Below are positions 1 to 6,602 of a DNA stretch of 18,871 bases, in pieces (positions within the stretch are counted from its first letter, which is position 1; the number at the start of each line of letters is the position of its first letter). The DNA is from DATBLE01 sp046734415. Its GTDB lineage: Bacteria; Actinomycetota; Thermoleophilia; Gaiellales; Gaiellaceae. The notes below the pieces were generated by a model. It was not told where the DNA came from, ran no database searches, and saw only the letters and a list, made by a program, of their open reading frames with translations. The stretch covers positions 1 to 18,871 of the forward strand of contig JBKPRD010000123.1 in assembly GCA_046734415.1 (NCBI GenBank), in the 5' to 3' direction. The translations under genes were made by a program, and so were the position numbers.

Positions 1-1073
1 TGGCCGTACTTCCCCAGCGCGTAGAAGCGTCCCTGCCGCTCCACGTCGAGCCACCAGAAGTACCGGTAACCGTAGGCGTAGGCCGGGCCGGTGGTCGTCT
101 CCGCGCGGGTGGCCGCGCGTACCCAGTCTTCGGAGACGATCCTTCGGCCGTTCCATTTTCCGTTGTGGAGGAGGAGCAGCCCGAAGCGTGCGTAGTCGAC
201 TGCCCTCGCGTTTAGGCCGCTCTCCATCTTCTCGAACCCGGACCGCTCCGAGTCGAGGTTCCAGGTGGCGTCGGCTTCGGCTCCCAGCGGCTGCCAGAGT
301 CTCGTGGCCATGAAGCCGGAGACGGAGGTGCCGGTGGTGCGCTCGAGCACCCGCCCGAGCAGCAGCGGGTGGTAGTTGTTGTATTGCCACGCGATTCCGG
401 GCGGCCCCTCGATTCGGACCCGGTTCAGGGCGACATCCCGCAGATCCGCGCCGTAGTACGTGTACGTGTCGTCACCCAAGGGCAGAAAACCGCCCTCCCG
501 GTAGCGGATGCCGGACGACATCGTCAGCAGGTCGCGGAGCCTGATCTTTCGAAACCTGGGATCGCGCGCCGCCAGTTCGGGCAGGTAGTCGGTGATCCGA
601 TCGTCGACGCTTCCGATCAGCCCCTCGTCGATTGCGATTCCGACCAGCGTCGACACGAACGACTTGGCGACGGAGAAGGAAGTCTGGAGGCTCTCCCGGG
701 TAGAGCCGCCTAAGTAGCGCTCCAAGACGAGGCGGTCGTCGTGGACAACGACAAACGCGAGCGTGTCCGTCTCGCGCAGGAACACGTCGAGCTTCTTTTT
801 TTCGCCGCCGACGACGAGGTCGACCTCAGTACCGGCGGGAAGTCGACTCGCGCGAGCACCTGCGGGTATCCGCCGCGCCGGGAACCGATACTGGTCACCG
901 ACATCCGACTCGCGCCAGATCAACGCCCGAGCGAATGTGGACTCGTCGGTCGACAACCGCGCCCAGACATAGACGCCGAGCAGTCCCGCGATCAGCAGTG
1001 CGAGGAAGCCGCCCGCGACGAGAACGATCCGACGCACCCACCGCCGCTTTGCCTTCATCGGCCCATGCGCCAT
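1..1073 (-). CDS. Membrane-anchored serine hydrolase (class C beta-lactamase family), C-terminus cut by window edge
   Basis: The frame is open from the window edge to an ATG at 1073 (alternative in-frame ATG at 1058), giving 357 visible residues. A basic N-terminus (KAKRRWVRR) is followed by one hydrophobic segment, about residues 14-36, so the enzyme is probably anchored with its catalytic part outside. A linker domain of about 80 residues precedes the hydrolase fold. The SxxK nucleophile motif is SVAK (Ser134, Lys137) and the YxN motif is Tyr231-Asn232-Asn233 in 'WQYNNYHPLLLG', both typical of the beta-lactamase/penicillin-binding-protein family PF00144. The sequence near the edge, 'YGYRYFWWL', is the usual run-up to the third (HxG-like) motif, which is missing together with perhaps a few dozen residues. 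Substrate cannot be told: such proteins include esterases and peptidases as often as true beta-lactamases. It lies 130 bases downstream of the LuxR-type regulator on the same strand and may be controlled by it (inference). Confidence 0.88.
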   Translation of the reverse strand, partial: MAHGPMKAKRRWVRRIVLVAGGFLALLIAGLLGVYVWARLSTDESTFARALIWRESDVGDQYRFPARRIPAGARASRLPAGTEVDLVVGGEKKKLDVFLRETDTLAFVVVHDDRLVLERYLGGSTRESLQTSFSVAKSFVSTLVGIAIDEGLIGSVDDRITDYLPELAARDPRFRKIRLRDLLTMSSGIRYREGGFLPLGDDTYTYYGADLRDVALNRVRIEGPPGIAWQYNNYHPLLLGRVLERTTGTSVSGFMATRLWQPLGAEADATWNLDSERSGFEKMESGLNARAVDYARFGLLLLHNGKWNGRRIVSEDWVRAATRAETTTGPAYAYGYRYFWWLDVERQGRFYALGKYG

Positions 1074-1203
1074 CGGCGCCTTCGAGCGCGAGCGCAACTC
1101 GGGTCCCGACGCCCCTCGCGCATGACTCCGGTTCTAGCGGCGACGACGCCAATGCGCATCGGCCCCAAGCCTCGAGGTCGACTCCGACTGGAGGTGGAGC
1201 GAT

Positions 1204-1869
1204 TTACTCGAGCGTGATGCCTGGCGTGACGACGCCGTGGTCGTAAGCGAACACAATCGCCGCCGCGCGGTCGCGCACGCCGAGCTTGCCGAAGATGCTC
1301 CCGACGTGCGTCTTTACCGTGGCCTCGGCCACGAACAGGGTCTGTCCGATCTCGGCGTTGGTCGCACCGCGCGCCATCAGGCGCAGAACGTCGTGCTCAC
1401 GGTCGGTCAACAGATCGAGGCGGGCGGCGTCGCGGGCAGCCGGGGCGACCACGCGTCTGTAGCGCTCGAGAAACCGCGGAGCGACCGCCGGATCGAACCA
1501 TGCCGCGCCGCCGGCGACGGCTCGGACGGCGGCGATCAGATCGTCCGCGGTGGAGTCCTTGAGGACGAAGCCGGCAGCGCCCGCCTCGATCGCGCCCCAC
1601 AAGACCTCGTCCTCGCCGAACGTCGTGAGCACGAGCACCTCGAGCGGGTCGTCGAGACAGCGCAACTGTGCGGTCGCGGAGATGCCGTCGAGCGCAGGCA
1701 TACGGACGTCCATGAGGACCACGTCCGGGCGAAGGGCTGGGAGCTCCTCCACCGCTTGCCGGCCATCGGCGCACTCGGCCACGACCTCAAACCCGTCTGC
1801 CGGCGAGAGAATTCGCGCCAGTCCTGCGCGGACGATGGCCTGGTCGTCGACGATGGCAACTCGGATCAC
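1204..1869 (-). CDS. NarL/LuxR-family response regulator
   Basis: 221 residues. An N-terminal receiver domain (about 1-120) shows the acidic pair Asp8-Asp9, the phospho-acceptor Asp54 in 'VVLMDVRMP', Thr82-Thr83 and Lys104 in 'GFVLKD'. A LuxR-type helix-turn-helix fills about 150-215, beginning 'LTDREHDVLRLMARG' and including 'VKTHVGSIFGKLGV'. This is the full family layout, so it should be a DNA-binding transcription factor activated by the kinase encoded just upstream. The start is GTG at 1869 and overlaps the kinase stop codon by 4 bases (GTGA, 1866-1869), which implies translational coupling and an obligate partnership. Regulated genes are unknown; the serine hydrolase gene downstream is a simple candidate. 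Confidence 0.95.
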   Translation of the reverse strand: MIRVAIVDDQAIVRAGLARILSPADGFEVVAECADGRQAVEELPALRPDVVLMDVRMPALDGISATAQLRCLDDPLEVLVLTTFGEDEVLWGAIEAGAAGFVLKDSTADDLIAAVRAVAGGAAWFDPAVAPRFLERYRRVVAPAARDAARLDLLTDREHDVLRLMARGATNAEIGQTLFVAEATVKTHVGSIFGKLGVRDRAAAIVFAYDHGVVTPGITLE

Positions 1870-3155
1870 CGGCTTCCCTCGTCCTTCATCGGAAGCTCGC
1901 AGCGCACCTCCCAGCCATCGCGCGCCGGCCCGGCGGCGAACCTGCCGCCGAGCGCCGTCGCCCGCTCCTGCATCCCGATCAGCCCGTAATGAGGTCGCTC
2001 TCGCTCGGCAGTCGATCCTGCAAGGACAGGTCCGCTGGTCTCCGCGAGGAGCGCGACTCGCCCGTCTCCAAGCTCGAGTCCGAGCATTGTCCGTGCATGC
2101 GGGGCGTGACGGGCCGCGTTCGCGAGCGCTTCCTGCGCGATCCGATAGAGCGCGACGCCGACCCGTGGTGATATCTCCGAGAAGTCGCCTCGCATTCGCA
2201 GCTCGACGGCGAGACCTCCCGCCCGTGCCTGGTCGACGAGCGCGGGGATCTCGCTCGCTGCGGGGACCGGCGTCGGCACGCCCGCCTCGTCGTCGCTGCG
2301 GAGGAACGTCACCGTGCGACGAAGTTCCTGCATGCTGCGGCGGCCGACATTCTCGGCGGATCGCAGCGCCTCGTCGGCAGCATCCGCGTCGCGGCGCAGC
2401 ACGTGGCGGGCGCTCGTGATCTGGAGCATGACGGCGGCCAAACCGTGACCGACGAAGTCGTGGACGTCACGGGCGATCTGACGGCGTTCTTCGAGCAGCG
2501 TCTGCTGGGCCAGCTGATGCCGCGTGCGCTCGAGCTCGACCACGAGTCGTTCCTGGCGTGCGACCGCGCGCCCGACGACCCAGATGAATGCGGTGGCCAC
2601 GACCCAGATGCCGGTGGCGATCTCCATCGGATCCTGGACGACCGCGACGAGCACCGGCGTAGCCGCCGCGAGCAGACCGAGCGACGCGGCCGCACCGAAT
2701 GGACGAGACCAACGCGCGGCCGCGAAGGCAAGCAGACAGGCATTGAACATGACGGGCTCGAGGTCGCCGGAACGCTGCGCCACGACCACCGGAACGACAA
2801 TGGCGGGCGCGACAGCGGCGAGCGGGACACTGCGGGTGAATGCCCACAGGCCCCACGCGAATACCGGCACTACCGTAAGCGCGATATCGACGCTCGAGGA
2901 CGGCTGGGTGATCGCCGCGACGAGGCCGAACGCCAGCGAGAAGAACGGGACAACACGGCGAAATTCGTCTGCCTGGAACCAATCTCGCCTCAACCCTCCA
3001 GTCACACGCCGACTGTACTCCGCGAGTCGCGATGCGATGTCGTTCTCGAGGCGGAGTTGCGAATTCCGCCCGCGGATGGATCTCGTCCGGGGTGCCGGTC
3101 TTCCAACGCGTGCCTTCGGGAGCATGGATCGTTCTACCTGCCCGGCTGGGTTCAC
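1866..3155 (-). CDS. NarL-type sensor histidine kinase (HisKA_3)
   Basis: 429 residues from GTG 3155; an in-frame ATG at 3125 is an equally possible start, since neither has a strong ribosome site. About five hydrophobic segments between residues 68 and 200 form a membrane sensor with little extracytoplasmic sequence. The dimerisation/phosphotransfer helix is HisKA_3 type: 'RRQIARDVHDFVGHGL' with phospho-acceptor His232. The ATPase part has an N box, 'IAQEALANAARHAP', and a G-box like region, 'HYGLIGMQERATALGG', typical of DesK/NarX-like kinases. It should autophosphorylate and pass phosphate to the LuxR-type regulator whose GTG start overlaps its stop. It begins 31 bases after the stop of the HAMP kinase, so the two two-component systems may be one transcript. 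Confidence 0.93.
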   Translation of the reverse strand: MNPAGQVERSMLPKARVGRPAPRTRSIRGRNSQLRLENDIASRLAEYSRRVTGGLRRDWFQADEFRRVVPFFSLAFGLVAAITQPSSSVDIALTVVPVFAWGLWAFTRSVPLAAVAPAIVVPVVVAQRSGDLEPVMFNACLLAFAAARWSRPFGAAASLGLLAAATPVLVAVVQDPMEIATGIWVVATAFIWVVGRAVARQERLVVELERTRHQLAQQTLLEERRQIARDVHDFVGHGLAAVMLQITSARHVLRRDADAADEALRSAENVGRRSMQELRRTVTFLRSDDEAGVPTPVPAASEIPALVDQARAGGLAVELRMRGDFSEISPRVGVALYRIAQEALANAARHAPHARTMLGLELGDGRVALLAETSGPVLAGSTAERERPHYGLIGMQERATALGGRFAAGPARDGWEVRCELPMKDEGSR

Positions 3156-3186
3156 GGCACTATTCCAGGTGGAGGGCGGGCGTCGG

Positions 3187-4500
3187 TTACCGGCGCGCCA
3201 ACTCCGTCAGCAGTTTCGCCGCTCGTCCCCGCGTCCCGGCCTGAGGCTCAGACAACGCCGAAGCCATCGGCGTCACGGTGTCTGCTGGCAGCGCCACGGT
3301 GACGACGAGGCCACCACCTTCGCGCGCTGCCACTGCTGCCTCGCCGCCATGGGCGGAGGCCACCGCGGCGACGATCGAGAGCCCGAGCCCCGCGCCGCCG
3401 CTGTCGCGAGAACGCGACTCGTCGACGCGGAAGAACGGCTCGAAGAGACGCGGCACGACCGCATCCGGGATGCGCTGGCCGCTGTTGCTGACGCGCAGTA
3501 CCGCCCGGTGATCGCTCTCGGAGAGCTCAATGCGGACGAAGCCTCCGGGATGGTTGTAACGGAGGGCGTTCTCCACGAGGTTCGCGACCAGACGCTCCAA
3601 GAGCGGCCGATCGCCACGGCAGGACACCGGCTGACAAGCTGTTTCGATGCCGATGCCCCGCGCTGCCGCGGCTGGCTCGTAGGCGACCACGACCGTTCGT
3701 GCCAGTTCGGCGAGGTCGACGCTGTCGTGACGGCGGACGGCCGCCTGGCCTCTGGCGAGGATCAGCAGGCTGGTGATCAGTGCCTCGCTCCGGCCGACGG
3801 CGTCGTGGACGACGGTTGCCATCTCACGGAGCTCGGCCGTCGTGACGCTCGGGTCGTCGAGCCGCTCGTCGATCTCGGCGCGGATGATCGCCAGCGGCGT
3901 CCGCAGCTCGTGAGAGGCGTTGGCGACGAAGCTCCGCTGACTGGCGAACGTCCGGTCGAGGCGCTCGAGCATCGCGTCGAAGGTGTCCGCCAACTCGCGC
4001 AGCTCGTCTGCCGGGCCGTCGAGAGCGATTCGTTCGCCGAGGTCTCCCTCGGCCGCCACCTTCCGCGCCGTCGCGGTGATCCGACCTACGGGTCGCAGGG
4101 CGCGCCCGGCAACGAGCCAGCCCGCGAGCACGGAGATGAGCGTGGTGCCGCCGAGCGCGAGCGCGAATTCGATCATCGTTTCCCGACGTAAGTGTCCGCT
4201 CACCCTTCCTTCCGCGTCCTTCCGCGCGTTTTCGAGTTTGGCCAGAACCTCGCTGTCGGGCCCCATCAGCCGGACGCCCGGCGGCACAAGGACCTTCTCC
4301 GGTGGGACGCCGTCCTCCCCGACCGGCACCGCCACGGTCGGGACCGCCCCACCGGCTACGAGTTCCTTCGTAACGCGCACAGGGAAGTTGGATGTGTTTC
4401 TGCTCACGATCACGTAGCTGATCGCCAGGAGGGCGGTGCCTAGAAGCAGGAAGATCGACGCGTACCACGCGGTGAGGCGGAGACGGACGGTCGGGCGCAT
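3187..4500 (-). CDS. HAMP-domain sensor histidine kinase (OmpR/EnvZ class)
   Basis: 437 residues starting at ATG 4500, which shares one base with the stop codon of the response regulator (TGATG arrangement), so this start is chosen over longer in-frame options. TM1 is about residues 10-32, an extracytoplasmic region about 33-111, TM2 about 112-132, and a HAMP domain about 133-185. The HisKA domain has 'FVANASHELRTPLA' with phospho-acceptor His197. The ATPase domain has an N box, 'LVANLVENALRYNHPGG', an F box, 'LFEPFFRVD', and a G2 box, 'GGAGLGLSIV'. All key elements are present. The small periplasmic-side domain has no recognisable fold. The adjacent secreted repeat protein could be its regulator or its target (inference). 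Confidence 0.95.
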   Translation of the reverse strand: MRPTVRLRLTAWYASIFLLLGTALLAISYVIVSRNTSNFPVRVTKELVAGGAVPTVAVPVGEDGVPPEKVLVPPGVRLMGPDSEVLAKLENARKDAEGRVSGHLRRETMIEFALALGGTTLISVLAGWLVAGRALRPVGRITATARKVAAEGDLGERIALDGPADELRELADTFDAMLERLDRTFASQRSFVANASHELRTPLAIIRAEIDERLDDPSVTTAELREMATVVHDAVGRSEALITSLLILARGQAAVRRHDSVDLAELARTVVVAYEPAAAARGIGIETACQPVSCRGDRPLLERLVANLVENALRYNHPGGFVRIELSESDHRAVLRVSNSGQRIPDAVVPRLFEPFFRVDESRSRDSGGAGLGLSIVAAVASAHGGEAAVAAREGGGLVVTVALPADTVTPMASALSEPQAGTRGRAAKLLTELARR

Positions 4501-5159
4501 CACGCGATCCGGTAGCCGGAGCCGGTCACGGTCTCGATGAGGGGCGGGTCGCCGAGCTTGCGCCGTAACCGTCCGAGCGCAACGCGCACTGTGTTTTCGA
4601 ACGGCTCGAACCGCTCGTCCCACAGACGGCGGCGCAGCACGTCCGTGCTCAGTACGCGGCCCTCGGCGCGCAGCAGCGCTTCGAGCAGGTCAAATTCTCG
4701 GGGGGCGAGCTCCACCGGCCGGCCGGCGCGACGGACCATGCGTCCGCCGGAGTCGAGCTCGAGATCGCCGCGCCTGAGGACCGCCGGCGCGGGACTCGCG
4801 GTACGTCGTGCGAGCGCGCGCAGGCGCGCGTCGAGCTCCGCGAGCACGACCGGCTTCACGAGGTAATCATCGGCGCCGAGATCGAGTCCGCCCACCAGTT
4901 CGTCGGTCGAGTCCGCCGCGGTCAGCATCAGGATCCGCATCGCCGCGCCGGCTGCGACCAGTCGGCGGCAGACCTCGTCGCCATGCAGCACCGGCAGGTA
5001 ACGGTCGAGGACGACGACGTCGTACGGCACGAGCCGCGCCTTCGCCAGCGCGCTCTCTCCGTCATGGGCGACATCGACTGCCATTCCCTGGCGGCGGAGC
5101 CAGCGGGCGAGCGCCGCCGCTAGCGGACGCTCATCCTCGACAAGGAGGACGCGAATCAC
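4500..5159 (-). CDS. OmpR/PhoB-family response regulator
   Basis: 219 residues from GTG 5159, where the protein begins 'VIRVLLVEDE' exactly as receiver domains do; the frame is open further upstream but that stretch is unlike the family. Receiver domain about 1-118 with acidic residues Glu8-Asp9, phospho-acceptor Asp52 in 'VVVLDRYLP', Thr80 and Lys102 in 'DDYLVKP'. A winged-helix Trans_reg_C domain follows at about 125-219 and ends 'IETVTGSGYRIA'. OmpR-family regulators usually bind direct repeats with an 11-base period; such a repeat lies at 6126-6142 upstream of the next gene. The stop overlaps the kinase ATG by one base. A 7-codon reading frame ends in a GTGA overlap with this start (see 5156-5179). 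Confidence 0.95.
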   Translation of the reverse strand: MIRVLLVEDERPLAAALARWLRRQGMAVDVAHDGESALAKARLVPYDVVVLDRYLPVLHGDEVCRRLVAAGAAMRILMLTAADSTDELVGGLDLGADDYLVKPVVLAELDARLRALARRTASPAPAVLRRGDLELDSGGRMVRRAGRPVELAPREFDLLEALLRAEGRVLSTDVLRRRLWDERFEPFENTVRVALGRLRRKLGDPPLIETVTGSGYRIA

Positions 5160-5179
5160 GGATCCCCCGCGACCGTCAT
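5156..5179 (-). other. Possible 7-codon leader ORF overlapping the response regulator start
   Basis: On the minus strand ATG 5179 opens a frame reading MTVAGDP and then TGA at 5158-5156, overlapping the GTG start of the OmpR-type regulator as GTGA. A strong anti-16S match, AAGGAGG (5188-5182), precedes the ATG but with only 2-3 bases between. An in-frame ATG upstream at 5191 would extend it to 11 codons. The regulator's own GTG has only a poor GGGGGA site 3-4 bases away. Translation of the mini-frame could therefore deliver ribosomes to the regulator by termination-reinitiation. Alternatively the SD is fortuitous. Confidence 0.3.
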
Positions 5180-5214
5180 CTCCTCCTTCATGGTGGCACG
5201 AGGAGCCAGGCGTC

Positions 5215-5250
5215 GGCCGGACGACGCCTTCGGAGAGGCGCCGCCCGGCC
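5215..5250 (-). terminator. Strong hairpin between the secreted-protein gene and the two-component operon
   Basis: Read on the minus strand, GGCCGGGCGGCGCC (5250-5237) pairs with GGCGTCGTCCGGCC (5228-5215) over 14 base pairs including two G-U wobbles, with an 8-base loop. It starts 16 bases after the stop codon of the secreted-protein gene. There is no U-tract, as is common in high-GC actinobacteria, so it is a terminator, an attenuator or an RNA-stability element that would make the downstream regulators less abundant than the secreted protein. Confidence 0.6.
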
Positions 5251-5266
5251 GTCGGAGCGCAGAGTG

Positions 5267-6073
5267 CTAGGGCGTGTCGGCAACACGGACCTCGGGGGCT
5301 CCCGGCCCGCCGATTGCGTCGACCTTCTCGTCGCACGGCCCGGGCAGGCCCTTCTGGTTCACGAGTTTGTCGACAGCCTTTTCGAGGTCGGCAGTCGCCG
5401 CCTCGATCAGCGCCTGCTTCAGCCCGCCGACCGACTTGCCCTGCGCCGACGCGATCTCGGCGAGCGACTTCCCCGCGCGAAGCTCCTGCGTCAGCTCGTC
5501 GACGCTGAGCCCGAGATAGTCGGCCGCCGTCTCGAACGGCTCGCCGAGCGCGATATCTGGCCCGGCGCCCTTGGCTTCGATCCGGACCCTGATGCCACCC
5601 TTCCCGTTCACGAGGTCGTCGACGGCGACGCGCAGCTTGCTCAGGATCGCCTGAGCCTCATCAGCCGTGAGGTCCCCGTCGGCGACAGCCCGATCGAGGC
5701 CGGACTTCGCGGCGTCGAGCACGGCTTGCTTCAACCCGTCGACGGACTTGCCATGTGCGGTCGCGACCTCAGCAAGCGACTTCCCGCCTTCGAGCTCCTG
5801 CGCAAGCTGCTCTTGCGAGAGTCCGAGGTACGCGGCCGCACCCTCGAGCGGGTCGGGAAGTGGTTTGGGCGGAAGCGGACCGCAGTCGTCGATCGAGCCG
5901 ACGGGCCGCGAAACTGCGTTGGCAAAGAAGTCAACGCCTGACTTCGACGCCGGCTGCGGCTCGCCGGACGAGCCGGAACCGGATTCTGCGAGAGCGGTCG
6001 CACCTCCTGCCACAAGCACCAGCGCTGCGGCGGCCGCTGCTGCGACGAGGGTTCGGCGTGATCTGAGTCGCAT
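5267..6073 (-). CDS. Secreted alanine-rich protein with two tandem helical repeats
   Basis: 268 residues from ATG 6073, chosen because AAAGGAGA lies 5 bases upstream and a classic signal peptide follows: basic 'MRLRSRRT', a hydrophobic alanine/valine core, and a likely cut after 'ATALAES' near residue 30. After a proline- and serine-rich linker come two related units of about 65-80 residues, each with the pattern YLGLSxxxLxxxLxxGKSLAExAxxxGKSVxGLKQAxxxAA. The first also carries 'LTADEAQAILSKL', common in secreted actinobacterial proteins of unknown function. Cysteines occur near each end of the mature protein ('DDCGP' and 'GPCDEK') and could form a disulphide. I do not recognise a function; the fold is predicted to be all-helical and exported. 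Its position upstream of an OmpR-type two-component pair on the same strand suggests a link to envelope sensing. Confidence 0.85.
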   Translation of the reverse strand: MRLRSRRTLVAAAAAAALVLVAGGATALAESGSGSSGEPQPASKSGVDFFANAVSRPVGSIDDCGPLPPKPLPDPLEGAAAYLGLSQEQLAQELEGGKSLAEVATAHGKSVDGLKQAVLDAAKSGLDRAVADGDLTADEAQAILSKLRVAVDDLVNGKGGIRVRIEAKGAGPDIALGEPFETAADYLGLSVDELTQELRAGKSLAEIASAQGKSVGGLKQALIEAATADLEKAVDKLVNQKGLPGPCDEKVDAIGGPGAPEVRVADTP

Positions 6074-6125
6074 CGTTGTCTCCTTTCGTTCGGTGATCCG
6101 ACTCGTTGAGCTTGGCCGCGCGCGA

Positions 6126-6142
6126 GTGACATCCGCGTGACA
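6126..6142. promoter_or_regulatory. Direct repeat GTGACA-N5-GTGACA, candidate response-regulator box
   Basis: GTGACA occurs at 6126-6131 and again at 6137-6142, an exact 11-base period, i.e. one helical turn. It lies 53 bases upstream of the secreted-protein start and about 65 bases before the divergent small gene's -10 box. Eleven-base direct repeats are the usual footprint of OmpR/PhoB-family dimers, and a regulator of that family is encoded next in line. The site is short enough to be chance. Confidence 0.35.
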
Positions 6143-6207
6143 ATCGCGGCGGGAAGATTCGAACGACGCGTACACAGAGCGCGAAAACGCAGTCGCGGAC
6201 GCTCGGC

Positions 6208-6219
6208 TAACGTTCGAGC
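6208..6219 (+). promoter_or_regulatory. -10 box TAACGT placed 6 bases before an ATG (leaderless promoter)
   Basis: TAACGT (6208-6213) fits TANNNT and is followed by exactly six bases and then ATG 6220. Transcription would start at or within a base of the A of the ATG, giving a leaderless mRNA; no ribosome-binding site is present. No good -35 is visible. Confidence 0.5.
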
Positions 6220-6426
6220 ATGCCCTCCGAGGGCCATGAGCGGGCTGACCGACCGAAGGAGGACGTGCTCGCAACTCTTCGGCGCATGGGTGCTCCCGAA
6301 GAGGCGCTTCGAGCCGTCGACGCCGAGTTCGGTGACCAGGTTGACCTGAACGAAGCGGTCAACCTTCTACTTCGCTATGGGGTCACCCGCGACTGGGCAG
6401 TCAGCCGCATGGGCGGAAGCCCCTAG
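6220..6426 (+). CDS. Small hypothetical protein (68 residues)
   Basis: The protein is soluble, acidic to neutral and predicted helical, with 'VLATLRRMGAPEEALRAVDAEF' type heptads followed by 'DLNEAVNLLLRYGVTRDWAVSRMGGSP'. The ending 'RYG(V/L)TRxxxxxRMGGSP' resembles short actinobacterial proteins of unknown function that I have no name for. Support for it being real: a -10 box at the right distance for a leaderless start, codon positions with high GC3, and no competing frame. It is transcribed divergently from the secreted repeat protein and may share its control region. Confidence 0.65.
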   Translation: MPSEGHERADRPKEDVLATLRRMGAPEEALRAVDAEFGDQVDLNEAVNLLLRYGVTRDWAVSRMGGSP

Positions 6427-6470
6427 CCCTTTCCCACTCACGGGTCGTGGTCTCTCGGCGCGCCCTTGGC

Positions 6471-6596
6471 GGCTTCACCACCTACAGCGGCCGGTACACG
6501 TACCCCTGCCACATGTTCGAGCACGAAGACCGCGACATGATGCGACCCTTCGTGACGATGGCCCTGGCCCCGGAGCTGATGCCGTTCATGGGCTGA
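6471..6596 (+). pseudogene. 3' relic of a multicopper oxidase gene
   Basis: In the frame ending at TGA 6594-6596 the translation includes 'YSGRYTYPCHMFEHEDRDMM' and then 'RPFVTMALAPELMPFMG'. This is the C-terminal copper motif of multicopper oxidases (CotA/bilirubin-oxidase type), normally HCHxxxHxxxxM next to 'GRYVYHCHxLEHEDxxMMRPF'. Spacing of the Cys, the two later His and the Met is intact, but the first His is Pro here, explainable by one A-to-C change (CAC to CCC), which removes a trinuclear-copper ligand. Upstream of about 6471 the resemblance stops, and the roughly 400 or more N-terminal residues of a normal enzyme are absent: 6220-6426 holds an unrelated gene. The relic stops 6 bases before the ATG of the cation transporter, suggesting an old metal-resistance operon eroded by deletion. 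Confidence 0.75.
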
Positions 6597-6602
6597 CGCC
6601 AC

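Noticed and set aside
5160..5336. An upstream extension of the OmpR regulator
   Set aside because: Receiver domains start at 'VIRVLLVEDE'; the extension covers a terminator-like hairpin and the end of the preceding gene.
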